From: an uncultured Lentisphaerota bacterium
Lineage (GTDB): Bacteria; Verrucomicrobiota; Kiritimatiellia; RFP12; UBA1067
Length of the DNA: 45,261 nucleotides
NCBI GenBank assembly: GCA_900321255.1
Contig: ONVK01000013.1
Coordinates: forward strand, 1 to 45,261
Direction: 5' to 3'
Under the pieces are notes generated by a model. That model did not search any database, was not told the DNA's origin, and saw only the letters and a list, made by a program, of their open reading frames with translations. Positions 14,741 to 23,564 of this stretch are shown here, piece after piece; the first letter of the stretch is position 1, and each line of letters begins with the position of its first letter. Position numbers and translations under genes: made by a program.

Positions 14741-17700
14741 CTACCGCCTTACGGAAATGCGCGAGGGGGCGCGGCGGGCATGGAGGTCAGGGTGATACAT
14801 CGCCTCTACGCTTGGACCGGGAAGGATGTAGTCGCCAGCGGAAACGACGCGCACCGGATAGCGGAACGTCGCCTCCTCGCCCTTCGCAAGCGTGAACTTC
14901 TTCGAGAAGACGAGCATCCTGTCGTCGCGCGCGTCGGAACGCATGACCCATGGCTGGACGGGGCCGGCCGCGATCCTGTCGTGAACCGGCTCGAAGCACG
15001 CGGGGAAGAGGTCTTCGACAACGAGATCCGAAAGCTCGCGCGTGTCGTCGACCTTGATCGCAAGCTCGGCTATGAGCATCTCCCCGAGCGAGAGCTTCGA
15101 AAGATCGGCCTCGCCTCCCTCGGGCGTAAGGTAGCGCCGCGCAATGGAGATGCCGCTCGACTCGTCCTTTACGTCGCCCGGCCTGGGAAGCGAGAGCTTG
15201 TGCCACACAGCGAACTTCTCGCCCGGTTTCGCGGGATGGTGGCGGTAGTACGCGCCTATCGCGAGAAGCGCATGCGCGTTGTCGCCCGTCGTTCCCCACG
15301 AAAGCCGCTCGCGGCCGCGCTGTCTGTCGAGATAGGAGATGAGCGGGAGTATGCGCGAATCATCAGGGTCGATTTCAAGAAGCGCGAGGACGGCAAACGA
15401 GGCGTCCTTCACCGACGACGGCGCGACATTCGCCGCAAGCAGCGTCTCGGCGCGGCGCCTGTCGCCCGCGAGGGCGAAGGCGCGGGCGAGGCGGGAGCGC
15501 GAAAGGAGCGTCAGGTTGGTCGACGCGTCGTAGAGCCGCAGCATGCGGTCCTTCTCGGGCTTGCCGGCGAGCGCGAGCGTATGGCAGGCGTAGGCCGACA
15601 CCGTGTCGTTCGTCGACATCGCCCAGCGCTTCAGGAAGCTGAAGACGCGGTCGCGCGCGAGTCGGTTGAGCGCATAGCCGCCCTTTTCGGCCTCGACGAG
15701 GAAGTGCGCCGCATAGAGCGACACTTCGCGGTCCCACGGCGCGTAGCTGCAGTCGGGCCACATCACGAAGTCGGTAGACCTCACCATCGACTCGACGCGC
15801 CTGACGCCCGAAGCCACCACGTCTTTCCCCGCCGGCGAGACGGAGGCGAGGATCCCGCCCGCGCCGATCAGCGGGAACATGCGCGAGGAAGTCTGCTCAA
15901 GGCAGCCGTGCGGATATTCCGCGAGCCAGCGAAGCGCCGCCTCATACCCACCGAGAGGAGTGTCATAGACCTTTTCGCTATATTTCTCAAATGGGTTCCC
16001 CCCAACCCCTGACTCCTGACTCCTGACCCCTGACCCCTGACCCATCTTCACTCCTGAAGTCTCCACCCAGGCGACGGCGGGGCGAACGGGCAGGATTATC
16101 CTCTCATGATGCGTCTCCCCCATGCCTTTCACGGAATATGCGACGCCCATCTCCCCGGGCTCTTCCGGAGCAGTCAACCTCGCGACGATGTTTGTGTGGC
16201 CATCCTTCTCAAGCATGACCTTGCCCTCTGCAACGACGACATTCCGTCCCACGCTGATCGAATACTCGATCACTCCATCTGCAGGCTCTGCACTGCCATT
16301 CCCGTCTCTCCTGTAGATCGGCAGCGTCGCCTCGAAGACATCCCCCGGCGCGACGAAGCGCGGCGCGTCCGGTATCATGACGACCTTCGGCGTGACCTTC
16401 GCCTGAACCGCGGCCGAGCCAGACGCCGACGCGCTCCACGCGACGACCGTCGCGCGGACCTCCCCGACGAACTCGCCAAGGGGAAACTCGCACACGCCCT
16501 TCCCGTCTTCGCCGACTTCCACGCGGCCGCTCCAGCGCGAGAGCGGCTTGAACCTGCGCGTCGGCACCGGGCTTACGCGCCCGAGCATCTCCGCCCCCGC
16601 GCCGCCGCCTGTCTTGACGCCGCTCGCGCGGAGAAGGTCGTCGCCAAGCACCGGAAGCATGCGGTGGTAGATGTCGTAGAGCGGATGGCTCGCGTAGCGC
16701 GGCGCGGCAAAATGCGCAACGGGATCGGGCACCTGCTCGTCCGTAAGGATGTTTATACCCTCGTCCACGACCGTGACGAGCGCGGCAGATGCGCCGCGCG
16801 CCTCGAAGGCGACGGTCGCAGACGAGCCCTTCTCGCCGCCGACGGCGACATCGCATTTCGCAATCCTGACGGCGATCTCGTCCTCGGCAGGGCGCACAGA
16901 GACCGTCGCCTGTCCGTGGGCGCGCGCAGCCATGTGCTTTGCGTTTGCCTCGACGCTCTGCACGACGGACACGTACACGTCGAGGTTCGGCGCGTTATCC
17001 GCCGTGACCGGCCTGAGCGCGATTTCGCTCGTCGCGTTCGTGAGCGCGAGGATGTCTGTGTACGCGTCCTTCTCGCGCAGCACCGACACGAGCGCCCAGC
17101 CGGCGAACGGCGCGCGGACCATCAAGCGCGGCGTCTCTCCTACGCGGTAGAACGGCTTGTCGGTCGTGAGCGTTACCGCCGTCGGGTCGGAGAGCGGCGC
17201 GCGAACCGCCGAGTCGCCCCAGTCGCTCAGGTAGAAGGTCTTTGCAAACGAAACGCCCGTGTCGGAATCCGTCACAGTGAGCGCGTAGTCACCGCAGGTG
17301 CCTGCGGGAATCTCGAATGTCGCGTCCTCCCCTGCAGGAACGACGATCTTGGCGGCCGGCGCGACGACCTTGCGGATGCGCTCGCAATCCCATGTCTCCC
17401 ATCCGTTCGACTGGCGGCGGTAGGAGTACACGGAGTCGATGCGCTCCAATGTCGCGGAGAGAGTGCGGGCTTCTCCGTGGCGTGAGCCGTCCGGCTTCAC
17501 GCAGGCAAGGCGGATCTTCGGCGCAGCACCCTGGTCGAGCCGCATCCACGACTCAAGCGTTGAGCCAATGTAGTATGGGTAGTAGTGGAGAACCGCGGAG
17601 GCGCGCGCCGTCGCCGGGCGGCCGCCGTCCTCGAACACCGTTCCCTGCGCCGTCGCGCGCACAGCGGCCTTCGGCAGCCCCGAATCGGCCCAGAGAGGCG

Positions 17701-19291
17701 CGGACATGACGCATTTGCCTTCGCGGTCGAGCGAAGTCTTCAAAAGTGTCCGGAAATTCGGCTTGAGGCCGAGGTCGCAGTTCCCGAACGCCCACCCCTT
17801 CCACTGCGGCGGCGCGAAAGAGTAATCCTCGAACACGACTGCGCCCTCGCAGGCGAGCGCGTGGGCAGGACCACCGAAAAGGTGTTCCGCGGAGACGAAG
17901 AACGCGAAGTTCGACGGATGCGCCGAGGCGTCCGCCTCGACCTTGACGCGTATCTGCGGCGGCGCGAACTCCTCGACCTTTATCCCCGCCGTCCCGAGTA
18001 TGCGGCCGTCCTTGCCGGGGATCTTCGCGTGGAACTTCCACGCGCCGCTCGGCTGGTCTGCGGGGACGGTAAACTTATCGCACAAAAGCGACCCCTCGGC
18101 GTCGGTCGTCGCCGTGAGATGGGAGTATGTGTCCCCTTTCGGGCTCACGAGCCGCAGCTCGACCGGCATTGGGCTTGGCGCCTGGCGGCGGCCGTTCCTC
18201 AGAAGCGCGTGAACCATGATCTTCTCGTCGTGGCGGTAGATGCCGCGGTCGGTCCAGAGGAACGCCTCCACGCCGTCGTCCGCGAGGTATTCGGGGCGGC
18301 ATCCGTCTGGATACGTCTCGTCGACCTCCATCGAGTCGCGGAGAGCGAGGAACGTGCTGTCGGCGCCATCGGCGCTTGTGGCGACGACGGCAAACGGCTC
18401 GCCCTTCGCGACGCGCACGAGGCGGCTCCAGCCGTTCTCGTCGGTCTCGCCTTCCATCACCTTGATGTTGGCTTTGGAATACACTGCCACCTTGACGCCG
18501 TCGAGGGGCGTACCCTTCATAAGCGAAGTCACCCAGACGCCGGGCGAGTCGGTTCCGTTCAGGCGGACGGAAAGCCCGAGATCGGAAAGCGAGACGAGCC
18601 GGTAGCGGTTGGGGTTCTGCTTTGGTTCGTCGACCCACCAGCCGTCTGCGCGCGGACGGTCGGCGCTTCTGACGGCGACGAGGAAGATTCCGTTGGCGCT
18701 GCCGCCGTCGTTCATCTTGACTGGCACGGCGACTGTCTCCTTTTCATTAGGCCTGTTCACGCAGGCGAAGTCGCTTTCCTCGACCTCGCCCGAAAGCTCC
18801 TCGGTCTCCTCGTCGTCCGCGGAGCCGCCCCACCGATAGCGGCTGTACTCGCGCTCCTCGCGGGCGAGAAGCTGTACGACGTTTTCCGGCACCACGCGGC
18901 GAATCTCGGCGTGGATGTTCGTCACGTTGACGGACTCTACGCCAACGGCCCTCGCGCCGCCGGGCGGGAGATAGCGGCCTGGGGCGGCGAACCTCACCGT
19001 CGGCTTCGGCGGAGGAGGCGGGCCCTTCGGCTTCTCGGGGACAGGCTCCTGCCGCTGCTGCACGGCAGCCGAGGCGGAGGCGGGAGCCGCGTTGGTCGCG
19101 GCCTGTTTTATCTTCTGCTTGACGATTTCGTCCATCTGCGCCTTGCTCAAGTTGGCGTAGACGCTGCCTCCATGCTCGGCTTCGAAGGCGCGAACCTTGC
19201 GGCAGACCCAGAACAACGACGAAGCAGTGGCGCAGAGCGCGACTGCGAGGGCGGCGAACGCCCCTACGACGGCGAGTTTCTTCTTGTTCAT
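14741..19291 (-). CDS. Membrane-anchored bacterial alpha-2-macroglobulin with thioester motif
   Basis: 1516 residues, the length of bacterial alpha-2-macroglobulins, which trap attacking proteases in the periplasm. Residues 9-30 form an uncleaved transmembrane anchor (VVGAFAALAVALCATASSLF), followed by a Pro-rich linker near 80-100. MG domains follow, including WTDRGIYRHDEKIMVHALL, the MG2 signature. The thioester site YPHGCLEQTSSRMFP has its Cys at residue 1130, and a helical thioester domain plus a C-terminal receptor-binding-like domain complete the fold. A 41-bp TCAGGAG repeat is carried in frame at about residues 1083-1096. It is the last gene of an operon with ExbB, ExbD and a coiled-coil protein, 51 bases after the latter. 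No PbpC-like partner is adjacent, unlike the usual bacterial arrangement. Confidence 0.92.
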   Translation of the reverse strand: MNKKKLAVVGAFAALAVALCATASSLFWVCRKVRAFEAEHGGSVYANLSKAQMDEIVKQKIKQAATNAAPASASAAVQQRQEPVPEKPKGPPPPPKPTVRFAAPGRYLPPGGARAVGVESVNVTNIHAEIRRVVPENVVQLLAREEREYSRYRWGGSADDEETEELSGEVEESDFACVNRPNEKETVAVPVKMNDGGSANGIFLVAVRSADRPRADGWWVDEPKQNPNRYRLVSLSDLGLSVRLNGTDSPGVWVTSLMKGTPLDGVKVAVYSKANIKVMEGETDENGWSRLVRVAKGEPFAVVATSADGADSTFLALRDSMEVDETYPDGCRPEYLADDGVEAFLWTDRGIYRHDEKIMVHALLRNGRRQAPSPMPVELRLVSPKGDTYSHLTATTDAEGSLLCDKFTVPADQPSGAWKFHAKIPGKDGRILGTAGIKVEEFAPPQIRVKVEADASAHPSNFAFFVSAEHLFGGPAHALACEGAVVFEDYSFAPPQWKGWAFGNCDLGLKPNFRTLLKTSLDREGKCVMSAPLWADSGLPKAAVRATAQGTVFEDGGRPATARASAVLHYYPYYIGSTLESWMRLDQGAAPKIRLACVKPDGSRHGEARTLSATLERIDSVYSYRRQSNGWETWDCERIRKVVAPAAKIVVPAGEDATFEIPAGTCGDYALTVTDSDTGVSFAKTFYLSDWGDSAVRAPLSDPTAVTLTTDKPFYRVGETPRLMVRAPFAGWALVSVLREKDAYTDILALTNATSEIALRPVTADNAPNLDVYVSVVQSVEANAKHMAARAHGQATVSVRPAEDEIAVRIAKCDVAVGGEKGSSATVAFEARGASAALVTVVDEGINILTDEQVPDPVAHFAAPRYASHPLYDIYHRMLPVLGDDLLRASGVKTGGGAGAEMLGRVSPVPTRRFKPLSRWSGRVEVGEDGKGVCEFPLGEFVGEVRATVVAWSASASGSAAVQAKVTPKVVMIPDAPRFVAPGDVFEATLPIYRRDGNGSAEPADGVIEYSISVGRNVVVAEGKVMLEKDGHTNIVARLTAPEEPGEMGVAYSVKGMGETHHERIILPVRPAVAWVETSGVKMGQGSGVRSQESGVGGNPFEKYSEKVYDTPLGGYEAALRWLAEYPHGCLEQTSSRMFPLIGAGGILASVSPAGKDVVASGVRRVESMVRSTDFVMWPDCSYAPWDREVSLYAAHFLVEAEKGGYALNRLARDRVFSFLKRWAMSTNDTVSAYACHTLALAGKPEKDRMLRLYDASTNLTLLSRSRLARAFALAGDRRRAETLLAANVAPSSVKDASFAVLALLEIDPDDSRILPLISYLDRQRGRERLSWGTTGDNAHALLAIGAYYRHHPAKPGEKFAVWHKLSLPRPGDVKDESSGISIARRYLTPEGGEADLSKLSLGEMLIAELAIKVDDTRELSDLVVEDLFPACFEPVHDRIAAGPVQPWVMRSDARDDRMLVFSKKFTLAKGEEATFRYPVRVVSAGDYILPGPSVEAMYHPDLHARRAPSRISVRR
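16003..16043. repeat. TCAGGAG/TCAGGGG 7-nt tandem repeat inside the alpha-2-macroglobulin gene
   Basis: The minus strand reads successive TCAGGGG and TCAGGAG units. They translate in frame as GQGSGVRSQESGVGG between two conserved domains. The length has not disturbed the reading frame, so the gene appears intact despite the insertion. Confidence 0.8.
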
Positions 19292-19342
19292 ATCACCCCA
19301 TACTCGCCGGTCGAGGGGGAATCTTACAAAAAAACTTCGTCT

Positions 19343-22069
19343 CTATTTCGAGGGGTTGCCTTCGCCGACGCCGATGCAGAGGGACCATTCGAGCGGACCC
19401 CAGCCGTTCTCGACGCGCATGAGGATGCGGTTCCTCCCGCGCTTGAGATGCACGAGCCGGAATCCCTCGGAGATCTGCCAGGGCTTGAGCTTGTTGGAGG
19501 ACCCCCAGACGGGCTGTCCGTTCAGCCACACGTCGCTGCGGTCGTCCGATCCGACGGCGAACCAGACGTCGCTCTCGGTATCCGAGAACACTTCGGCGTA
19601 CGCGTACCAGATTTCGTACTGGTGGTCGCCGTTGAGCTTGACGCGCGCCTTGAACGGCGCACCCCACCATTCGCGGACGGATGACTGCGCCTGCATGAAC
19701 CGCCAGCCGACCATCTTGCCGTCCTTGCCGGGATAGGTCGCGTCGAGGTCTATGACGGATTCCGGCGGGAACTTGCGGCGGAGGTTCACGCGGTTCGGGT
19801 TCGGGAACGGACCGATCACATACCAGGAGTTGACGTACATCCACTTCGCGGGAATTCCGCCGAGGTTCTCCTGGACGCCCGTCGGAAGCCTGCCGAAGCG
19901 CACCACGTTGCCGGCGATGAGGTCGGGCATCGTGCCCTGCAGCGGACCAGGTCCGCCGCCGCCGAAGAGCGCGTCCTTCTGGCCGCTTCCCTGCTTCGCA
20001 CGACGTCCGCCGCTGTCGTCGGCCTTCTGCGAGCCGGGAATCCCCTGCGCCGCGGCTTCGCCCTCTCCTTCGGACGACGAGGGCCGATTGCGCTGGACGG
20101 CGGCGACGTTCTTGACGCGCTGCGACTCGTCCTCGGCGGCGGCCTCCGAGAGCGCGAGCTGGTAGTCGGCGTCCGCGCTCATCGCCGCGAGGCGCTCGGC
20201 GCGGGCCTCCGCGGAATCCCTGTCCTTGAAGTTCTCCTCCGTGAGCCATTCGACCTTTTCGCCGCGGGAGCTCCTGGACCCGGAGGAGGACTTCGCCGCG
20301 AAGTCGGGCTTGACGATCTTCATGGCGTCCTCCATCATGGCCTTCGACGACTCGACGATGTTGTCCGCCTCGCGCATGACATCGGCCTCCGCCACCTTCT
20401 GCGCGTCGAGGGCCGACTTCGTCCTCACCCTCGCCTCGAGGGCCTCGCGGGTCTTCTCGTCGAGCTCCATGCGCTCGGTGCGCGCGACGTCGGTGAGCTT
20501 CTGCGCGGCCTTGTAGCTCATGCGGCGGCTTATCGCCGTCTCGGTCGCCTTGATGTCCTTGTAGTTCTCGGTGATCTTCGCCTCCATCTCCTTAGCGAGT
20601 TCGTACGCGGCGACGAGCTTCATGGAGGAGAGGTTCCTGCGGACCATCTCGCTGTCACGGAATTCCTCGGACGCGAGCTTCTCGAGACTGGGCGTGTCGT
20701 TCGCGAGGGCTTCGCGGACCGCGGCGAGCTTCTTCGCGAGCTCCTCCTGATCCTTGCGCACCTTCTGCAGGTTCTCGACCTGGGCGTGCGTTCCCTTCTC
20801 GCGGCGGGTCTTCTCGATTTCCATGAGGGCGTTCTCCTTCTCGCGTATGCGCTCCTCGGCTTTCGCGATGTTCGCCTTTGCGTCCTCCTCGCTCTTCCGC
20901 GCGCGCTCCTCGCTGCGCTCCTCGTTCTTTTCGCGCTGGACGGCGGAATTGTACTCGTTCTGCCTGCGGCGGGCTTCTTCGTTCGCCCTGTGGCTCTCGT
21001 CGCGCTTCTCGCGGGCGAGCCTCGAGGCTGCGTCGGCCTTCTGGCGGAGTTCGTTCGCCTTGTTCTTGTCCTCGGTCTTCGAAGCCTGCTCCCTGAGGGA
21101 CTCCTCCTCGTTCTTCGCCTTCTCGCCCTCGGCATTCGCGGTCTCGCGCCTCTTCTCGGCGTCCTGCCTCTCGGCATCGGCCTTCTTCTGGTCGGCCCTT
21201 GCCTGCTCCATGCGCTGGTGCGCCTGCTCGGCGTCCGCCTTAGCCTTGTCGCGACGCTGCTCCTGCTCGCGCTTCCACTTCTCGTTCTGCTCCTTCTCGC
21301 GGCTGTGGTCCAGCGCCTTCGCGAGCTTCGCCGCGGTCTCGTTTGTTTCGCGCTGGGCGACGTCCTGCCTGGCGGCGACCTCCTTCTGCGCATCCATCGC
21401 CTTCTCGGCGGCCTTGGCGGCCTTCGCGAGCCCAGTGAACTCGGCCTGGATCTGGAGCCTGTCGAGCGCGTTGACGGCCTTCGCCATCTCGTCGACGACC
21501 TTCGCGCCGGATTCGAGCATGACGTCCGCGGCGAGCTCGCGGAGCTTCTTCTGCCTGTTCTCGTCGTCGAGGTTCTGCTGCTCCTCGCGGACCACCTCCT
21601 CGACCTTCTGCTCGACCTTGGGCTGCTCCTCCACCGCCTTGCGCTGGGCCTTCTCCGCCTCGTCCAGCAGCTTCTCGAGCTCGTCCTTCATCGTCCTGGA
21701 GTTCTCCTCGGCGAAGTCGTCGTAGTCCTCGAGAAGCTCCTGCTTCATCATCTCCATGTTGTGCAGGACGGCCTGCATCTCCTCGAGTTCCTCGAGAAGC
21801 TCGTTCCTGTGGGCCTCCTCGAGGCGGTCGGAGAGGTCCTCGAGGCGATCCGCCGAAAGGTCCTCTGCCGGATTCGGGGGCGGCATCTCCTTCTCCTCGA
21901 AGACGAGATCCTTCACAGGAGTGCAAAAGATGATGACGGCGAAGAACGCGACGTGCGCGGCGACGGAGAGGAATCCCCAGAGGGGCCCCTGGCGGCGGCG
22001 TCTCCTCTCGCGGCGGCGGATGTCGTCGGACTGCAGGCTGATGTCGATGCTGTCGCTGTTGTCGCTCAT
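19343..22069 (-). CDS. TonB-position membrane protein with giant coiled coil and C-terminal lectin-like domain
   Basis: 908 residues. A cytoplasmic arginine-rich start (RRRERRRRRQG) is followed by one transmembrane helix near 31-50 (GFLSVAAHVAFFAVIIF) and PPPNP, the layout of TonB. Residues about 60-620 are an almost unbroken Glu/Lys/Ala/Arg-rich coiled coil. A Gly/Ser-rich linker follows. The last ~170 residues are a beta-rich domain (WYVIGPFPN, WFAVGSDDRSDVWLNGQPVW, LKRGRNRILMRVENGWG) resembling PA14 or galactose-binding modules of PVC secreted hydrolases. No TonB C-terminal domain is visible. It follows ExbD by 10 bases and precedes the alpha-2-macroglobulin. By position it would be the energy-transducing partner of ExbB/ExbD, reaching across the periplasm. 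That role is inference. Confidence 0.75.
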   Translation of the reverse strand: MSDNSDSIDISLQSDDIRRRERRRRRQGPLWGFLSVAAHVAFFAVIIFCTPVKDLVFEEKEMPPPNPAEDLSADRLEDLSDRLEEAHRNELLEELEEMQAVLHNMEMMKQELLEDYDDFAEENSRTMKDELEKLLDEAEKAQRKAVEEQPKVEQKVEEVVREEQQNLDDENRQKKLRELAADVMLESGAKVVDEMAKAVNALDRLQIQAEFTGLAKAAKAAEKAMDAQKEVAARQDVAQRETNETAAKLAKALDHSREKEQNEKWKREQEQRRDKAKADAEQAHQRMEQARADQKKADAERQDAEKRRETANAEGEKAKNEEESLREQASKTEDKNKANELRQKADAASRLAREKRDESHRANEEARRRQNEYNSAVQREKNEERSEERARKSEEDAKANIAKAEERIREKENALMEIEKTRREKGTHAQVENLQKVRKDQEELAKKLAAVREALANDTPSLEKLASEEFRDSEMVRRNLSSMKLVAAYELAKEMEAKITENYKDIKATETAISRRMSYKAAQKLTDVARTERMELDEKTREALEARVRTKSALDAQKVAEADVMREADNIVESSKAMMEDAMKIVKPDFAAKSSSGSRSSRGEKVEWLTEENFKDRDSAEARAERLAAMSADADYQLALSEAAAEDESQRVKNVAAVQRNRPSSSEGEGEAAAQGIPGSQKADDSGGRRAKQGSGQKDALFGGGGPGPLQGTMPDLIAGNVVRFGRLPTGVQENLGGIPAKWMYVNSWYVIGPFPNPNRVNLRRKFPPESVIDLDATYPGKDGKMVGWRFMQAQSSVREWWGAPFKARVKLNGDHQYEIWYAYAEVFSDTESDVWFAVGSDDRSDVWLNGQPVWGSSNKLKPWQISEGFRLVHLKRGRNRILMRVENGWGPLEWSLCIGVGEGNPSK

Positions 22070-22079
22070 GGCCGGCAGA

Positions 22080-22493
22080 TCACCTTATGTCGGTCGCGGT
22101 GTGGATGCCGACCACCGTGAGCCCCTCGCCCTGGCAGGTGTCGAGCACCTGGACAATCGAGCGGAACGGCGCGAAGACGTCGCCGTTTATCCTGATGCGG
22201 CGGTCGGGGTTCTCCTTCGCGGCGTTCGCGAGGGCGTTCTTGAGTCCGGCGTCGCCGACCGGCTTCGAGTTCACGAACAGCTCGCCCTTCGCGTTCACCG
22301 AGACGGTGATGAGGTCGGGGGTCGACTTGACGTCGCGCGTCGTGTTGGCGCGGGGGAGCTCGATGGGAAGCTCCTTCTCGACCTTCTTCAGCTGGGAGGA
22401 AACCAGGAAGAATATGAGCATCAGGAAGATGCAGTCCATCATCGAGGTGAGCTGGACCTCGGGCTTCTCTTCCTCTTCGTATTTTACGGCCAT
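22080..22493 (-). CDS. exbD: ExbD/TolR-family proton-channel protein
   Basis: 137 residues, the usual ExbD length. The single transmembrane helix near 16-33 contains the conserved proton-handling Asp (TSMMDCIFLMLIFFLV). The periplasmic domain shows ELPIELPRA and the repeated-strand pattern with DLITVSVNAKGELFVN and RIRINGD. With ExbB it uses the proton motive force to drive a periplasmic partner. ExbB lies 10 bases upstream and the coiled-coil protein 10 bases downstream, so all are one transcript. The symbol marks the family. TolR cannot be excluded by sequence, but no tolA, tolB or pal is nearby. Confidence 0.93.
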   Translation of the reverse strand: MAVKYEEEEKPEVQLTSMMDCIFLMLIFFLVSSQLKKVEKELPIELPRANTTRDVKSTPDLITVSVNAKGELFVNSKPVGDAGLKNALANAAKENPDRRIRINGDVFAPFRSIVQVLDTCQGEGLTVVGIHTATDIR

Positions 22494-22503
22494 GGTGTCC
22501 GCC

Positions 22504-23304
22504 TTACTTCTTGACGAAGATCTGGTTGACGAGATCGGCGACTTCCTCCTCGAGGAGCACCGCGTATAGGTTCAGCCTGTTCTTGATTATGCCGAACACG
22601 AAAAGGCACGGCATGGAGACCGCAAGGCCGGCGACCGTCGTGACAAGCGCCTTGCCGATGTCGTCGGCGAGGACGGACGCGTCGCCCATCTCGCCCATTG
22701 CGGCGACGGTGCCGAACGCGCCGAGGAGGCCGAGAACCGTCCCGAAGAGTCCGAGAAGCGGCGATAGCGTAGCAGCCGTCGAGAGCATCGCGGCCTTGCG
22801 GTTCTCGAGACGTAGCTCGCGGCCGACCTTGTCCTCGGCGAACATCTTGACCTCGTTGTAGTCCTTCGAGTCCTTGTGCTGTATCATCGTCTCGACCACG
22901 CGCGAAAGCATAGACTTGGACGAGCGGCAGAGCGCGGCGACCTCGTCCGTCTTGCCGCCCTTCCAGAGCTCGATCACCTTCGCGGAGAATCCGTCCGGGA
23001 CGATCCGGGAGCGGCGCATGTTCCAGAAGCGCTCGAGCGCGCAGCCGAGTCCGAGGATGGAGAGGAGCCCGATGAACCACATCGTCTTGCCGCCCTGCTT
23101 GATGTAGGTCGCCCACTGGTCGAGCGCGGTGATCTCCTTCGGCGCCTCCGCCTCGGCGGCGGCCTCGGCCCCCTCCGCTGGCGCGGCCTCGGCGGCGGCG
23201 ACCTCGGCCCCCTCCGCCGGCTTAGCGGCCTCCTGCGCGAGAATTCCCTTGAACCACACGGCGCCCGCAAGCGCGAGCGCGACGACAACCATCTGTTTTT
23301 TCAT
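22504..23304 (-). CDS. exbB: ExbB/TolQ/MotA-family proton-channel protein with N-terminal extension
   Basis: 266 residues. It begins with a signal-like helix (MVVVALALAGAVWFKGILA) and an Ala/Glu/Pro-rich segment to about residue 60. The usual three helices follow near 75-93, 172-196 and 216-240. The conserved MotA/TolQ/ExbB pattern is clear (LSTAATLSPLLGLFGTVLG, GKALVTTVAGLAVSMPCL). The extended periplasmic N-terminus resembles ExbB variants of other Gram-negative groups. It forms the proton channel with ExbD. A consensus extended -10 at 23338-23343 and AAAGGA before the ATG mark it as the first gene of the four-gene operon. Confidence 0.93.
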   Translation of the reverse strand: MKKQMVVVALALAGAVWFKGILAQEAAKPAEGAEVAAAEAAPAEGAEAAAEAEAPKEITALDQWATYIKQGGKTMWFIGLLSILGLGCALERFWNMRRSRIVPDGFSAKVIELWKGGKTDEVAALCRSSKSMLSRVVETMIQHKDSKDYNEVKMFAEDKVGRELRLENRKAAMLSTAATLSPLLGLFGTVLGLLGAFGTVAAMGEMGDASVLADDIGKALVTTVAGLAVSMPCLFVFGIIKNRLNLYAVLLEEEVADLVNQIFVKK

Positions 23305-23337
23305 GTTTGCGGAGATTCCTTTTTTGCGTTTTGTGTG

Positions 23338-23346
23338 ATTATATCA
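23338..23346 (-). promoter_or_regulatory. Extended -10 promoter (TGATATAAT) for the exbB operon
   Basis: The minus strand reads ATTTGATATAATCACAC. The -10 ends 33 bases before the exbB start. The leader contains AAAAAAGGAATC, which supplies the ribosome site. Confidence 0.6.
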
Positions 23347-23451
23347 AATAATACGGTCTTTGTCCCGTGCAATTGCAAATCGACAGCGCATAGGGAAAAT
23401 CTATGAAGTGGAATCGCCGGCCACGGCGAAGGTCACATCGGGGAACGCATC

Positions 23452-23543
23452 TGGCGGAGAGAGAGGGATTCGAACCCCCGATACCCTTGCGGGTATGCAT
23501 GATTTCGAGTCATGTGCATTCAACCAGGCTCTGCCATCTCTCC
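23452..23543 (-). tRNA. tRNA-Ser (CGA anticodon)
   Basis: A 92-nt class II tRNA with a long variable arm (ATACCCGCAAGGGTAT) and encoded CCA. The acceptor GGAGAGA pairs with TCTCTCC. The anticodon loop CTCGAAA gives CGA. The T arm has GGTTCGAATCC. It starts 21 bases after the argS stop on the same strand. Confidence 0.97.
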
Positions 23544-23564
23544 TGCAAGTGGGTGGATATGGTA

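Noticed and set aside
17585..19684. 699-codon plus-strand open frame opposite the alpha-2-macroglobulin
   Set aside because: It is antisense to conserved domains, Arg/His/Asp-rich and has no motif or ribosome site.
20754..22120. Plus-strand frames rich in Leu, Ser and Phe opposite the coiled-coil gene, looking like membrane proteins
   Set aside because: They arise because Glu/Lys-rich coiled-coil codons read antisense as hydrophobic or Ser/Phe residues. There is no start signal.
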